A DNA stretch of 64,000 bases from Epiperipatus broadwayi (GCA_028023455.1 JAQFVV010006271.1:4186173-4250172); one strand, 5' to 3'; counted from the first letter of the stretch, positions 1 through 9,855 are shown. The notes: a model not told the origin generated them from the sequence alone. Program-made: numbers and translations.

Positions 1-1082
1 GCATTAGCTTCTATTTTTATGGAGGATTTGGAAAATAAAAATTTGACTTTAGCAGTTAAAAAACCATCTATATGGCTGAGGTATGTTGATGATACCTTTG
101 TTATTTGGCCTCATGGCAAGCATGCTCTTGATGACTTTTTTAATTTTTTAAATTCTTTTCATAACAATATTAAGTTTACCATGGAGATAGAAAATAATAA
201 TCAATTACCTTTTTTAGATGTTTTGATTGAAAGAAGGGAAGATGGTTCTTTATCCCATGATATACTATAAAAAACCAACACACACTGGGAGATATCTGCA
301 TTTTTCCTCTCATCACCATCCTGCACAACTATTTTCAGTAGCAACGACATTATTGGATAGAACAAAGAGACTTTCTGATGATAGCCATTTTCACAGGGAC
401 CTTTTTGCTACTAATAAAATGCTTCTTCATAACGGTTTTAATTACAACATTATTAATAGGGCTTATATATATCAAAAGAAAAAAGATTTGGATACATCAA
501 AAATTAAGACAATTTTGCCAGATATAAAAGGAGTAACTGATAGAATTGGTAACATTTTAAAAAATAATAATATTCACACAATTTACACTACTTATAAAAA
601 AATTAGTGAAATATTTCCACTTCCTAAGGATAAAATTGCTTTGGAGTGTCATGCTGTATATGAAATTCCATGTAGGGTCTGTCCACATACATATATAGGA
701 CAGACTAATCGTAGAATAAATATTAGAAAGGAAGAACACATTCTGGCAGTGAGAGAAACATCTAAAATCATCAGCTATTTATTCTCATATAAAATTAACA
801 AATCATTATATCAATTTTGAAAAAACAAATATTTTAGCAAAAATTGAACAATATGACCAGAGATTGCTAAGAGAAGCTATAGAGATTTTTAAAAGGCCCA
901 AGAGCATAAATGAAAGGTGTGAATTAAAAAAGATTAACAACATTTGGAAGAAGCTATTGGAAGAGAAAATAAATTTCAAAACTTCTCAACCAATAGAATT
1001 TAAATATGAGGAGAAAGAAAACGATAAAAACGGTTTCAAATCTCACGTGCATTCTTATGATTTGAGAAAGAGGACGCTCTGA
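1..1082 (+). pseudogene. Penelope-like element, 3' half, decayed (PLE-1)
   Basis: Remnant of a Penelope-like reverse transcriptase with a C-terminal GIY-YIG endonuclease; the 5' part lies outside the window. Frame 1 opens inside the RT palm. The catalytic box YVDD is at 82-93 and the PFLDV box near 205-222. The frame breaks near 255-262 and resumes in frame 2 with the KPTHT...RYLH...SSHHHPAQ block typical of animal PLEs. The endonuclease follows: VYEIPC...C at about 650-685 and YIGQTNRR at about 694-717. A second frameshift near 765-785 moves the end of the endonuclease (EKTNILAKIEQY...LREAIEI) to frame 3, which stops at 1080-1082. With two frameshifts it cannot encode a working enzyme. It belongs to a different subfamily from the pair at 11.3-17.8 kb. 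The identification is firm; its original 5' extent is unknown. Confidence 0.9.
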
Positions 1083-1118
1083 GGAAGGTACTTGATATTG
1101 TATTGAAACGTCAGCATT
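1073..1118 (+). ncRNA. Hammerhead ribozyme-like motif at the PLE-1 3' end
   Basis: The core boxes are CTGAGGA at 1079-1085 and GAAA at 1105-1108, followed by CGTC at 1109-1112, with cleavage predicted after C1112. Stem II can form between GGTAC (1087-1091) and GTATT (1100-1104), with A1086 unpaired. Stem III is reduced to the self-complementary ACGT. Stem I is partial: GACGCT (1073-1078) against AGCATT (1113-1118), three pairs, a mismatch, then two pairs. Hammerheads with very short stem III are known from PLEs and may act as dimers. It overlaps the stop codon end of the PLE frame. Activity is uncertain because stem I is weak. Confidence 0.55.
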
Positions 1119-1689
1119 TAGCTTTTTCCCTACACGGAATATTCCACAAATAGTAATAATATGACATATATATATAAACACAGAATTACTTTTCTATAAA
1201 ACTATTTTAATAATTCAAACAGCAGACTGGTTTTCATAAGAAAGCAAAATAACTATTTCCAGAAATTAAGTGCTAAAATATTACCGATAGTTACATATCA
1301 GATAACAAAACTAATTCATATAGGCTAAAAATTTTTAAAAACGTTGTGTGTATATATATATGTATACAAAACTTTGTATAAAAAATACTAAAAAAAAAAA
1401 AATATTTCCAAAAAACGTATTTTAAAAAACTAAAACCATACATATATCATTATTATATATTAAAATATACCAAAAAATAATATATATATACACACACACA
1501 AAATAAACTGTATATATATTCTAAAATATGTATTTTACCATATACATATATATCCTATACATATATATTTTATATATATTCCACTTTGTGTTAGTCCACC
1601 TATAAAATAATTATTTAGGAAATAAAAAAATTAAAAATAATTATTTAGAAAATAAAAAAACAAATGCCTAAGAAACCAGGTAATTGAAA
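1119..1689. other. AT-rich gene-free stretch
   Basis: This holds the 3' tail of PLE-1 followed by A-runs and short (TA) and (CA) blocks. No coding signal is visible up to the end of the PLE on the other strand. Confidence 0.6.
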
Positions 1690-2597
1690 GATGTGATAGT
1701 ACTCATATTCATATTTGTCCCATGAGGATGTAATGTCTTAAATTTAAAAATAAAATAAAAATTATTCTTCTGTTTTTTTTACTCTCATGGAAAAAATTTT
1801 TTTTCCAATATAACCACTCTTAAATCATCAATCGAGTGATCGGGTAAATTGAAATCTTTAGAAACTGGTCTATCTTCATTTTATGTAAAACATCAAATCT
1901 ATGGTTGGTCATTCTAATATGTAAACTGCTGACTCACCTATGTAATGACACAATCATCTATTACATTCTATTAAATACACCAAGTTTATACTTTTACAAT
2001 TGACATAGTTGGGGATATACTATTTAAAACCATGAATGGTATCTCCTTGAACCCATCTTTGTAACAATAATATGTTTGCATGTAAGACATATCTTATCCT
2101 CACATGAAAAACTTCCCTTTTCTGACCCCAAATTTGTGCCAAAAGCTGTCCTTACAAGTCTATTCTTATGTGTCCTATGTTTACGATATACAACTTTAGG
2201 TGAATAGGGAAAAATAGATCTCAAATAATCTGTGTAATTTATTATAATAAAATGTTTCCATAATAATTGGTTAATATTAGGCAAATCATCATTGAAATTA
2301 AGAAACAGTGGTATATTTATCAACCAACTCTATCTTTTCTTAGACAGAAGATGTCCCTTCCAGAGAACTTCTGAAGATTTTACCACTACTCTATCTAACA
2401 GACCTTTAGGATATTTTTATATTTATAAATTTATTATACAAAGCCTTCTTATTTTGTTGAAGAAATCCCTGATCAATGCAAATTATTTTAATCCTTAAAA
2501 ATTGACTGCAAGGGATATCAGTCTTTAAGTGCGTAGGGTGAGTACTATAAAAATGTAGGTAAGAATGACAAAGAGCTGGCTTCCTTTTTTTTTTTTT

Positions 2598-2676
<79 letters not shown>

Positions 2677-3357
2677 TACTAAGAATATCATCACTATAAG
2701 TAATCTCAACATCAAGAAATTGAACCACTGTTTTAGAAAAAATCATTGAAAATTGTATATTGTTATTAAAATTATTTAGATAATCAAAAATATATGAAGT
2801 TTTTCTTCATTGTATGGCCAGATCATAAAAAAACCATAATCTATATATCTCAGTCAAGTATGAGGTTTAAGGCTAACCTTCTCAAGTATAGATCTTTCCA
2901 ATTGAGCAATAAAATGATTCCATAATTTGGTGCCATTTTTGTCCCCATTGCAGTACCTTGCTGCTGTTAATAATAGATAGAGTTAAAAACAAAATAATCA
3001 TTCTTTGAGATTAAATTTACTAATTCAACAACAGTCATAATTTTGTGCTGATCATATTCTTTCTCTTTTAAAACAGACTCAATAGAACCTAATTTCATCT
3101 TCATGAGGTATATTAGTGTACAATGATATAATGTCTAACGTCATCAAAAAACATTCACTTGGTAATATAGATTTGATATATTCTAAAATAAAAAAATGGG
3201 TTGTATCTTTAACATAAGAATCAACTGTTGGAGGAATATCATGTATAAAACTATCTACATATGCTTATATTTTCTCAGTAGGACATCCGATGCTTGCTAC
3301 TGATAGGTCTACCAGGATAACCAGTTTTACAAATCTTGGGTAGAATGTAAAACTGTT
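1690..3357 (-). pseudogene. Penelope-like element, RT and endonuclease part, decayed (PLE-2)
   Basis: Read on the minus strand, the order is typical of PLE. A QQFYILPKICKTGYPGRPI block (PKIHK motif) lies just below 3357. RT motif A (LDI.SLYTNIPHEDE) is at about 3105-3160 and motif B (QQGTAMGTKMAPN) at about 2930-2970. Motif C is at about 2840-2855 but reads YIDY, so the second catalytic Asp is lost. FLDVEITY is at about 2700-2720, then a linker with HPTHLKTDIP.SQFLRIK (about 2490-2540), then IFPYSPKVVYRKHRTHKNRLVR (about 2145-2215) and CEDKICLTCKH (about 2065-2100). A worn GIY-YIG tail reaches about 1690. Many stops and frameshifts are present. A T-run plus (TA)n has expanded inside the coding part at 2586-2672. 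The N-terminal part is missing here; a matching piece lies at 6151-6305. Confidence 0.85.
2586..2672. repeat. T-run plus (TA)n inside PLE-2
   Basis: About 17 T followed by about 35 TA units, splitting the PLE-2 reading frame after the FLDVEITY block. The apparent ORF of alternating Ile/Tyr here is an artefact of the repeat. Confidence 0.95.
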
Positions 3358-3358
3358 G

Positions 3359-3360
<2 letters not shown>

Positions 3361-3389
<29 letters not shown>
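3361..3389. repeat. (TA)n between PLE-2 and the foldback ribozyme element
   Basis: The tract is bordered by CTGTTGAACAT on the left and ATGTTCAACAG on the right, so it is itself centred in an inverted repeat. It marks the point where PLE-2 is interrupted. Confidence 0.9.
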
Positions 3390-3392
<3 letters not shown>

Positions 3393-3489
3393 CAACAGAT
3401 GGCGTTTTACCAAAACCACCGAACAAGTGTAAAATTTGTTTACATAAACGAAAAAAGAGTCAGAATTAACTACCTCTTTCATTTGCTCA

Positions 3490-3536
3490 CCCTCAGATCA
3501 GCTGATTTCAAGCTGGTTTGCTCTCATCAATGAAAG
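3490..3536 (-). ncRNA. Hammerhead ribozyme, core mutated (left arm of foldback)
   Basis: On -, the first box reads TTGATGA (3524-3530) instead of CTGATGA, so the invariant C3 is U. Stem II (GAGC 3520-3523 with GCTT 3510-3513), GAAA (3506-3509), the palindromic stem III and the AUC cleavage triplet are unchanged. Stem I still pairs (TTTCA side 3531-3536 with TGAGGG 3490-3495), and one G.U in the other arm is A-U here. The C3 change should abolish cleavage. Confidence 0.75.
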
Positions 3537-3651
3537 ATAGAGTATAGAAACTAGATCTAAACACTGACTCTCAAGTGTTTATGCAAACTGATAGAAACGT
3601 TTTGCATAAACACTTGAGAGTCAGTGTTTAGATCTAGTTTCTATACTCTAT

Positions 3652-3698
3652 CCCTCACTGATGAGAGCAAACCAGCTTGAAATCAGCTGATCTGGGGG
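3652..3698 (+). ncRNA. Hammerhead ribozyme, type I, intact core (right arm of foldback)
   Basis: Stem I is CCCTCA (3652-3657) with TGGGGG (3693-3698), six pairs including one G.U. CTGATGA is at 3658-3664. Stem II is GAGC (3665-3668) with GCTT (3675-3678) around the loop AAACCA. GAAA is at 3679-3682. Stem III is the self-complementary ATCAGCTGAT (3682-3691). C17 is at 3692, with self-cleavage predicted between 3692 and 3693. All invariant core bases are present. A palindromic stem III with almost no loop is typical of hammerheads that work best as dimers. Confidence 0.85.
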
Positions 3699-3802
3699 TG
3701 AGCAAATGAAAGAGGTAGTTAATTCTGACTCTTTTTTCATTTATGTAAACAAATTTTACACTTGTTCGGTGGTTTTGGTAAAACGCCATCTGTTGAACAT
3801 AA

Positions 3803-4946
3803 ATAACAAGTGATAGCAAGTTACGTGAATAACTTGTTTTTGTTTTTCATATATATATATATTATACTGGATACTCAATCTATCTGAAACAGAGGGCGCC
3901 ACCAGACCACTACATGTCTGGAAAATATGTTTACTGTGGTCAGAATAGATGATGATGATGGTTTGCGCTGACTAGACTCAGAGAGAAACAAGAGGTCTTA
4001 AACTGTTTAGACAATTGAGACAAAAGCACAACGACAAACGTCAGCCAAATTAAGTTTAAACATATTTCATAAATTTTATTATGAGAAAATAAATTATTAA
4101 ATATAAGTTTATGACACAAGAGATGAGCATTAACTCAGGAGTGTACCAGACATACTAAAGGCAAAGCTATGACAGACTGACTGATCTTCTAATAAACAAT
4201 TGTAAAAGGGAGGAAGCAAATTTCATTCAGCAGAGGATTCACGTAAACATTGGTTTTCACTTTCAGATATTTAACCCCTATGCCCCTGAAATAGATCAAA
4301 GAATCCAGCGCTGATGAGCTGTTAAAGATCTAAAAATTGGTCAGACCTTGAATGTCCTTATATTGGTATGAGCTGCACCTATTGCTACGTTTAAAATAAT
4401 GGTGATTGATCCACCTCAAGAACAACTGACAAACATGACTGAAATGAAGAAACAATTAAAACTGGTGAATCCCAGCCAAATGATTGGCGAAAATTACTTT
4501 AAAATTAATAATTAAAGATCCCACTAAGAGATAAGTAAATAATTAAAAAAACAGTTACGTCTGCCCAGCATTTAAAGAAAATAAACTTACAAACAAATTC
4601 TGAGTACACGCTCTGACAAATTTAAAGCACACATAATAAATACAAAAAGAAATCTATCGGAGAGTGCACATGAGTACAAAATATCAAAAGTTTAAATACT
4701 CTAGCAGAATGAAAGTATTGCTCACCTGTAGTTTAAGAAAGGATAAATTTTATCTTCCTGCTGATGACTTATAAAATTACAAAGAAAAACACAATTCTAA
4801 TTTCCGCCTTTAGAGATATTAGAAACGAAATCTCCACCTGCGAAAATCAGACAATAAAGTCATCAGCCAAAAGAGTGTTGGAGGTTTAGCAAGAGGGAAA
4901 CATAGAGTATAAAATTAATTATTGAATACTAAATAATTACAGGTAA

Positions 4947-4987
<41 letters not shown>

Positions 4988-6024
4988 AGATTGCTAAAGC
5001 ATTTACAAAAGCGAGGCATGAAATATAAAACTCATTCGTCACTCTCTAATAAAAAAAACTGAAAGCAAATTGGAAGCTTAAAACTAAGATTCCAAGACAC
5101 ACTATAAAATATTGGAAAACACAGCAAATATTAAATATGAGGCTATATTGTTTTAAGAATACATATTTGTGATTAGATTGAGCAGAGATTTAATGAGAAT
5201 TAATTTACCCTGGGAAGAATAAAAACAAAAATAGTTACCTTTCGGTAAAACAAAGTTCACGTAGAGTACACACTTTTACTTAAGTTCATTTTCAGGTTCT
5301 TTAGGCAGCAAGGTAGATGTAGAGAGGTTCCGGATGCTTTTAGGTGTTAAAGGCATTACTGGAGCAAACTTGGAAGTCAGGGATCTGTCTTTTGTGGAGT
5401 TAGCAAGCCATTCGAGTGGTGATAACAAGTATAGAACTTTTCATTTTTGCAAATGAAAGTATTTAATAACAGCTGATGTCCTTTAACTAAGAAATTTAAA
5501 TGTCCGCACTGATATAACTTTCACATGAGAAAACCACTTGTCTATCTCTCAAAACTGAATTAACTGACACTCCAAATTTTTGGGGCTATTTATACGTTGC
5601 TCCATTTCCCACGAAACACTTTACTTGTTGTACAATTTCTATGCCTTAGGCAGGGCAAATATTAATCTCCCGCTCAATCTATCTAAGAATTCCACCCAGG
5701 GTTTACTGAAATGAAAACAACAACATAAAAATCAAATCTCCGCTATCAAAATTGTTTACAATAATTAAAATAAAAGCAACAGGAATGTAATTAGCTAGCC
5801 AGCTTGTTTTTAAATCAAATGGATTTAAAACAGACGGTATATGAAAACTATTTTAAAATAAATCGATAAACATTTTTAAAAAATCCGTTTTACACATAAA
5901 CGTGTGAATACTTGGATACACGCATTCTTTTTAAATAATATTGCAAATTTAAACTCTAAGTTTAATTAAAATTAAAAGCTTAATAAATTTCTTTTTTTTT
6001 TTTTGTTTAATAACAACACCATTG
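3803..6024 (-). other. Inserted non-coding DNA, possibly a solo LTR
   Basis: No reading frame of note. After a short (TA)n (3849-3861) the sequence is locally GC-richer, notably at 3890-3960 and 5270-5420. On the minus strand a good TATA box, GTATAAATAGC, lies at 5585-5595. The minus strand also has AATAAA-type signals near 4070. This would fit a ~2.1-kb LTR read right to left, but I could not fix both ends or a target duplication. A (TA)n tract lies at 4950-4984. Together with the foldback element it interrupts PLE-2. Confidence 0.25.
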
Positions 6025-6150
6025 AACCGGATTTCAATCCAGTTCAATATATATATATATATATATATATATCAAGTAGAAGCATACTAACCGGATTTCA
6101 ATCCAGTTCAATATATATATATATATATATATATCAAGTAGAAGCATACT
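6025..6150. repeat. Tandem duplication of a ~63-bp block containing (TA)n
   Basis: Copies at 6025-6088 and 6089-6150. Both run AACCGGATTTCAATCC, AGTTCA, (TA)n, TCAAGTAGAAGCATACT. The last part belongs to the PLE-2 N-terminal fragment, so the duplication sits at the junction between PLE-2 and the inserted DNA. Confidence 0.9.
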
Positions 6151-6305
6151 TTCATATCCTTCAGGCTGGATAGCACACCTTTAAATAATTCATTAATAAT
6201 AATCTGTGTTATAGGTTCATAAAAATTCCTATCATTAAAAGTAGCAAGGATTTATTCATGTAATCATCCCTATATATAATTACTATTGTTCTACCTTTAT
6301 CAGCT
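6151..6305 (-). pseudogene. PLE-2 N-terminal fragment (ADKG motif)
   Basis: On the minus strand from 6305 the frame reads TKADKGRTIVII.RDDYMNK and then, after a frameshift, a F-NDRNFYEPITQ block. This is the conserved region found upstream of the RT palm in PLEs (ADKGxxVVIMDRDDY). It would directly precede the PKIHK region that opens PLE-2 at 3357, so the two fragments probably come from one element split by the DNA between them. The 5' end is cut by the (TA)n tract at 6310. Confidence 0.65.
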
Positions 6306-6308
6306 TTA

Positions 6309-6309
<1 letters not shown>

Positions 6310-6359
<50 letters not shown>

Positions 6360-6371
6360 TATATATATATA
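6310..6371. repeat. (TA)n left border of the ribozyme array
   Basis: Interrupted (TA)n with one GAA break near 6357. The first unit of the array starts directly after it. A matching tract closes the array on the other side at 11224. Confidence 0.95.
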
Positions 6372-6519
6372 TGATAAACAAAAATGCAAGTTAAAAAACT
6401 TGCTAACGCTTGTATTTATGTCCACAGATGGCGTCCTACCAAGACTGCCAATCAAGCGTATGTTTTGTTTACATAAACGTCAGAGTAGTTAGTATTCACT
6501 ATCTCTAACTATAATTCCA

Positions 6520-6563
6520 CTTTCAGATCATGATTTCAAGCTATTTGCTATCGTCAGTGAAAG
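6520..6563 (-). ncRNA. Hammerhead ribozyme, array unit 1
   Basis: Type I. On -: stem I CTTTCA (6558-6563) with TGAAAG (6520-6525); CTGACGA (6551-6557); stem II AGC/GCT with a U.U pair at the base and a 5-nt loop; GAAA (6534-6537); palindromic stem III ATCATGAT; C17 is the complement of 6526. Cleavage is predicted between 6526 and 6525. All invariant bases are present; N7 is C. The other array copies have the same sequence. Confidence 0.85.
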
Positions 6564-6929
6564 ACAGGAATAAAGAAACTAGATCTGAATACAAACTCTG
6601 AGCGTTTATGAAACAATTTCTATTCAGCTTGCAAGCGTGAATTTTTTAGACACGTAATGTCTTCAAACTCAGCATAGCAAACCAGATAGCTACATGGGTC
6701 TGATCTCAGTTCAGCATCACCACATAGTAGAAGCCTCTGCAATCTATATCATTGCAAGAAAGACCTCAAAGGTACATTTATGATAAACATCGTTAGCAAG
6801 TTTTTTAACTTGCTAACGCTTGTATTTATGTCCACAGATGGCGTCCTACCAAGACTGCCAATCAAGCGTATGTTTTGTTTACATAAACGTCAGAGTAGTT
6901 AGTATTCACTATCTCTAACTATAATTCCA

Positions 6930-6973
6930 CTTTCAGATCATGATTTCAAGCTATTTGCTATCGTCAGTGAAAG
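6930..6973 (-). ncRNA. Hammerhead ribozyme, array unit 2
   Basis: Same sequence as unit 1, with predicted cleavage between 6936 and 6935. Cutting here and in unit 1 frees a 410-nt monomer. Confidence 0.85.
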
Positions 6974-7337
6974 ACAGGAATAAAGAAACTAGATCTGAAT
7001 ACAAACTCTGAGCGTTTATGAAACAATTTCTATTCAGCTTGCAAGCGTGAATTTTTTAGACACGTAATGTCTTCAAACTCAGCATAGCAAACCAGATAGC
7101 TACATGGGTCTGATCTCAGTTCAGCATCACCACATAGTAGAAGCCTCTGCAATCTATATCATTGCAAGAAAGACCTCAAGGTACATTTATGATAAACAAA
7201 AATGCAAGTTAAAAAACTTGCTAACGCTTGTATTTATGTCCACAGATGGCGTCCTACCAAGACTGCCAATCAAGCGTATGTTTTGTTTACATAAACGTCA
7301 GAGTAGTTAGTATTCACTATCTCTAACTATAATTCCA

Positions 7338-7381
7338 CTTTCAGATCATGATTTCAAGCTATTTGCTATCGTCAGTGAAAG
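7338..7381 (-). ncRNA. Hammerhead ribozyme, array unit 3
   Basis: Same sequence as unit 1; predicted cleavage between 7344 and 7343. Distance to unit 2 is 408. Confidence 0.85.
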
Positions 7382-7746
7382 ACAGGAATAAAGAAACTAG
7401 ATCTGAATACAAACTCTGAGCGTTTATGAAACAATTTCTATTCAGCTTGCAAGCGTGAATTTTTTAGACACGTAATGTCTTCAAACTCAGCATAGCAAAC
7501 CAGATAGCTACATGGGTCTGATCTCAGTTCAGCATCACCACATAGTAGAAGCCTCTGCAATCTATATCATTGCAAGAAAGACCTCAAAGGTACATTTATG
7601 ATAAACAAAAATGCAAGTTAAAAAACTTGCTAACGCTTGTATTTATGTCCACAGATGGCGTCCTACCAAGACTGCCAATCAAGCGTATGTTTTGTTTACA
7701 TAAACGTCAGAGTAGTTAGTATTCACTATCTCTAACTATAATTCCA

Positions 7747-7790
7747 CTTTCAGATCATGATTTCAAGCTATTTGCTATCGTCAGTGAAAG
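7747..7790 (-). ncRNA. Hammerhead ribozyme, array unit 4
   Basis: Same sequence as unit 1; predicted cleavage between 7753 and 7752. Distance to unit 3 is 409. Confidence 0.85.
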
Positions 7791-8138
7791 ACAGGAATAA
7801 AGAAACTAGATCTGAATACAAACTCTGAGCGTTTATGAAACAATTTCTATTCAGCTTGCAAGCGTGAATTTTTTAGACACGTAATGTCTTCAAACTCAGC
7901 ATAGCAAACCAGATAGCTACATGGGTCTGATCTCAGTTCAGCATCACCACATAGTAGAAGCCTCTGCAATCTATATCATTGCAAGAAAGACCTCAAAGGT
8001 GTTAGCAAGTTTTTTAACTTGCTAACGCTTGTATTTATGTCCACAGATGGCGTCCTACCAAGACTGCCAATCAAGCGTATGTTTTGTTTACATAAACGTC
8101 AGAGTAGTTAGTATTCACTATCTCTAACTATAATTCCA

Positions 8139-8182
8139 CTTTCAGATCATGATTTCAAGCTATTTGCTATCGTCAGTGAAAG
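8139..8182 (-). ncRNA. Hammerhead ribozyme, array unit 5
   Basis: Same sequence as unit 1; predicted cleavage between 8145 and 8144. The unit between this copy and unit 4 is short (392) because of the altered joint near 8000. Confidence 0.85.
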
Positions 8183-8547
8183 ACAGGAATAAAGAAACTA
8201 GATCTGAATACAAACTCTGAGCGTTTATGAAACAATTTCTATTCAGCTTGCAAGCGTGAATTTTTTAGACACGTAATGTCTTCAAACTCAGCATAGCAAA
8301 CCAGATAACTACATGGGTCTGATCTCAGTTCAGCATCACCACATAGTAGAAGCCTCTGCAATCTATATCATTGCAAGAAAGACCTCAAAGGTACATTTAT
8401 GATAAACAAAAATGCAAGTTAAAAAACTTGCTAACGCTTGTATTTATGTCCACAGATGGCGTCCTACCAAGACTGCCAATCAAGCGTATGTTTTGTTTAC
8501 ATAAACGTCAGAGTAGTTAGTATTCACTATCTCTAACTATAATTCCA

Positions 8548-8591
8548 CTTTCAGATCATGATTTCAAGCTATTTGCTATCGTCAGTGAAAG
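8548..8591 (-). ncRNA. Hammerhead ribozyme, array unit 6
   Basis: Same sequence as unit 1; predicted cleavage between 8554 and 8553. Confidence 0.85.
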
Positions 8592-8955
8592 ACAGGAATA
8601 AAGAAACTAGATCTGAATACAAACTCTGAGCGTTTATGAAACAATTTCTATTCAGCTTGCAAGCGTGAATTTTTTAGACACGTAATGTCTTCAAACTCAG
8701 CATAGCAAACCAGATAGCTACATGGGTCTGATCTCAGTTCAGCATCACCACATAGTAGAAGCCTCTGCAATCTATATCATTGCAAGAAAGACCTCAAAGG
8801 TACATTTATGATAAACAAAAATGCAAGTTAAAAAACTTGCTAACGCTTGTATTTATGTCCACAGATGGCGTCCTACCAAGACTGCCAATCAAGCGTATAT
8901 CTTCCGATCATAAAGTCAGAGTAGTTAGTATTCACTATCTCTAACTATAATTCCA

Positions 8956-8999
8956 CTTTCAGATCATGATTTCAAGCTATTTGCTATCGTCAGTGAAAG
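8956..8999 (-). ncRNA. Hammerhead ribozyme, array unit 7
   Basis: Same sequence as unit 1; predicted cleavage between 8962 and 8961. The surrounding unit has a replaced 16-nt stretch at about 8898-8913 that no other unit has. Confidence 0.85.
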
Positions 9000-9364
9000 A
9001 CAGGAATAAAGAAACTAGATCTGAATACAAACTCTGAGCGTTTATGAAACAATTTCTATTCAGCTTGCAAGCGTGAATTTTTTAGACACGTAATGTCTTC
9101 AAACTCAGCATAGCAAACCAGATAGCTACATGGGTCTGATCTCAGTTCAGCATCACCACATAGTAGAAGCCTCTGCAATCTATATCATTGCAAGAATGAC
9201 CTCAAAGGTACATTTATGATAAACAAAAATGCAAGTTAAAAAACTTGCTAACGCTTGTATTTATGTCCACAGATGGCGTCCTACCAAGACTGCCAATCAA
9301 GCGTATGTTTTGTTTACATAAACGTCAGAGTAGTTAGTATTCACTATCTCTAACTATAATTCCA

Positions 9365-9408
9365 CTTTCAGATCATGATTTCAAGCTATTTGCTATCGTC
9401 AGTGAAAG
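9365..9408 (-). ncRNA. Hammerhead ribozyme, array unit 8
   Basis: Same sequence as unit 1; predicted cleavage between 9371 and 9370. It lies only 49 bp before the turnaround of the array at 9457/9458. Confidence 0.85.
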
Positions 9409-9855
9409 ACAGGAATAAAGAAACTAGATCTGAATACAAACTCTGAGCGTTTATGACGATAGCAAATAGCTTGAAATCATGATCTGAAAGTGGAATTATA
9501 GTTAGAGATAGTGAATACTAACTACTCTGACGTTTATGTAAACAAAACATATGCTTGATTGGCAGTCTTGGTAGGATGCCATCTGTGGACATAAATACAA
9601 GCGTTAGCAAGTTTTTTAACTTGCATTTTTGTTTATCATAAATGTACTTTTGAGGTCTTTCTTGCAATGATATAGATTGCAGAGGCTTCTACTATGTGGT
9701 GATGCTGAACTGAGATCAGACCCATGTAGCTATCTGGTTTGCTATGCTGAGTTTGAAGACATTACGTGTCTAAAAAATTCACGCTTGCAAGCTGAATAGA
9801 AATTGTTTCATAAACGCTCAGAGTTTGTATTCAGATCTAGTTTCTTTATTCCTGT

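Larger units (their letters stand above)
3390..3798. repeat. Foldback element with a hammerhead ribozyme in each arm
   Basis: Two ~198-bp arms (3390-3587 and 3601-3798) are near-perfect reverse complements around a 13-nt loop. Each arm is a diverged relative of the 409-bp units at 6.4-11.2 kb. Shared blocks include CAGATGGCGT, TTTGTTTACATAAACG and GAAACTAGATCT. The right arm continues to about 3848 with a linker (ACATAAATAACAAG...TTTTTGTTT) that also resembles the array linker. The right arm carries an intact-looking hammerhead on +; the left arm carries one on - with a mutated core. There is no coding capacity. Confidence 0.85.
6372..9457 (-). repeat. Tandem array of ~409-bp hammerhead (retrozyme-like) units, minus orientation
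   Basis: Eight ribozyme-bearing units, almost identical in sequence. Measured from TCCACAGATG, starts are 6421, 6831, 7239, 7648, 8040, 8449, 8858 and 9266, giving periods of 410, 408, 409, 392, 409, 409 and 408. The last unit stops at GCGTTTATGA (9457). Each carries one hammerhead on the minus strand. There is no conserved ORF. Unit joints carry the hairpin GCAAGTT-AAAA-AACTTGC. Two joints (near 6790 and 8000) have instead a longer palindrome, GTTAGCAAGTT...AACTTGCTAAC, and the joint at 8000 accounts for the 392-bp period. Size, head-to-tail repetition, ribozyme and lack of coding match animal retrozymes. Near-identity of the units implies recent amplification or homogenisation. Confidence 0.9.

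Noticed and set aside
2525-2746. ORFs of alternating Ile/Tyr over (TA)n (also at 13845, 17724, 22189, 30239, 32364, 37585, 48012, 57540)
   Set aside because: Translations of microsatellites with no coding content.
6422-6435. CTCF-like AGATGGC core in every array unit and at 3888-3905
   Set aside because: Only the core matches; flanking consensus positions fail and the motif is short.
7104-7310. 68-codon frame inside the ribozyme array
   Set aside because: It crosses a unit joint and is not kept by units with other joints; the unit shows no coding bias.
6372-9457. CRISPR-like or centromeric satellite
   Set aside because: There are no short repeat/spacer pattern and no cas genes. Only about a dozen units with ribozymes and a flip fit a retrozyme array better, though a satellite role elsewhere in the genome cannot be excluded.
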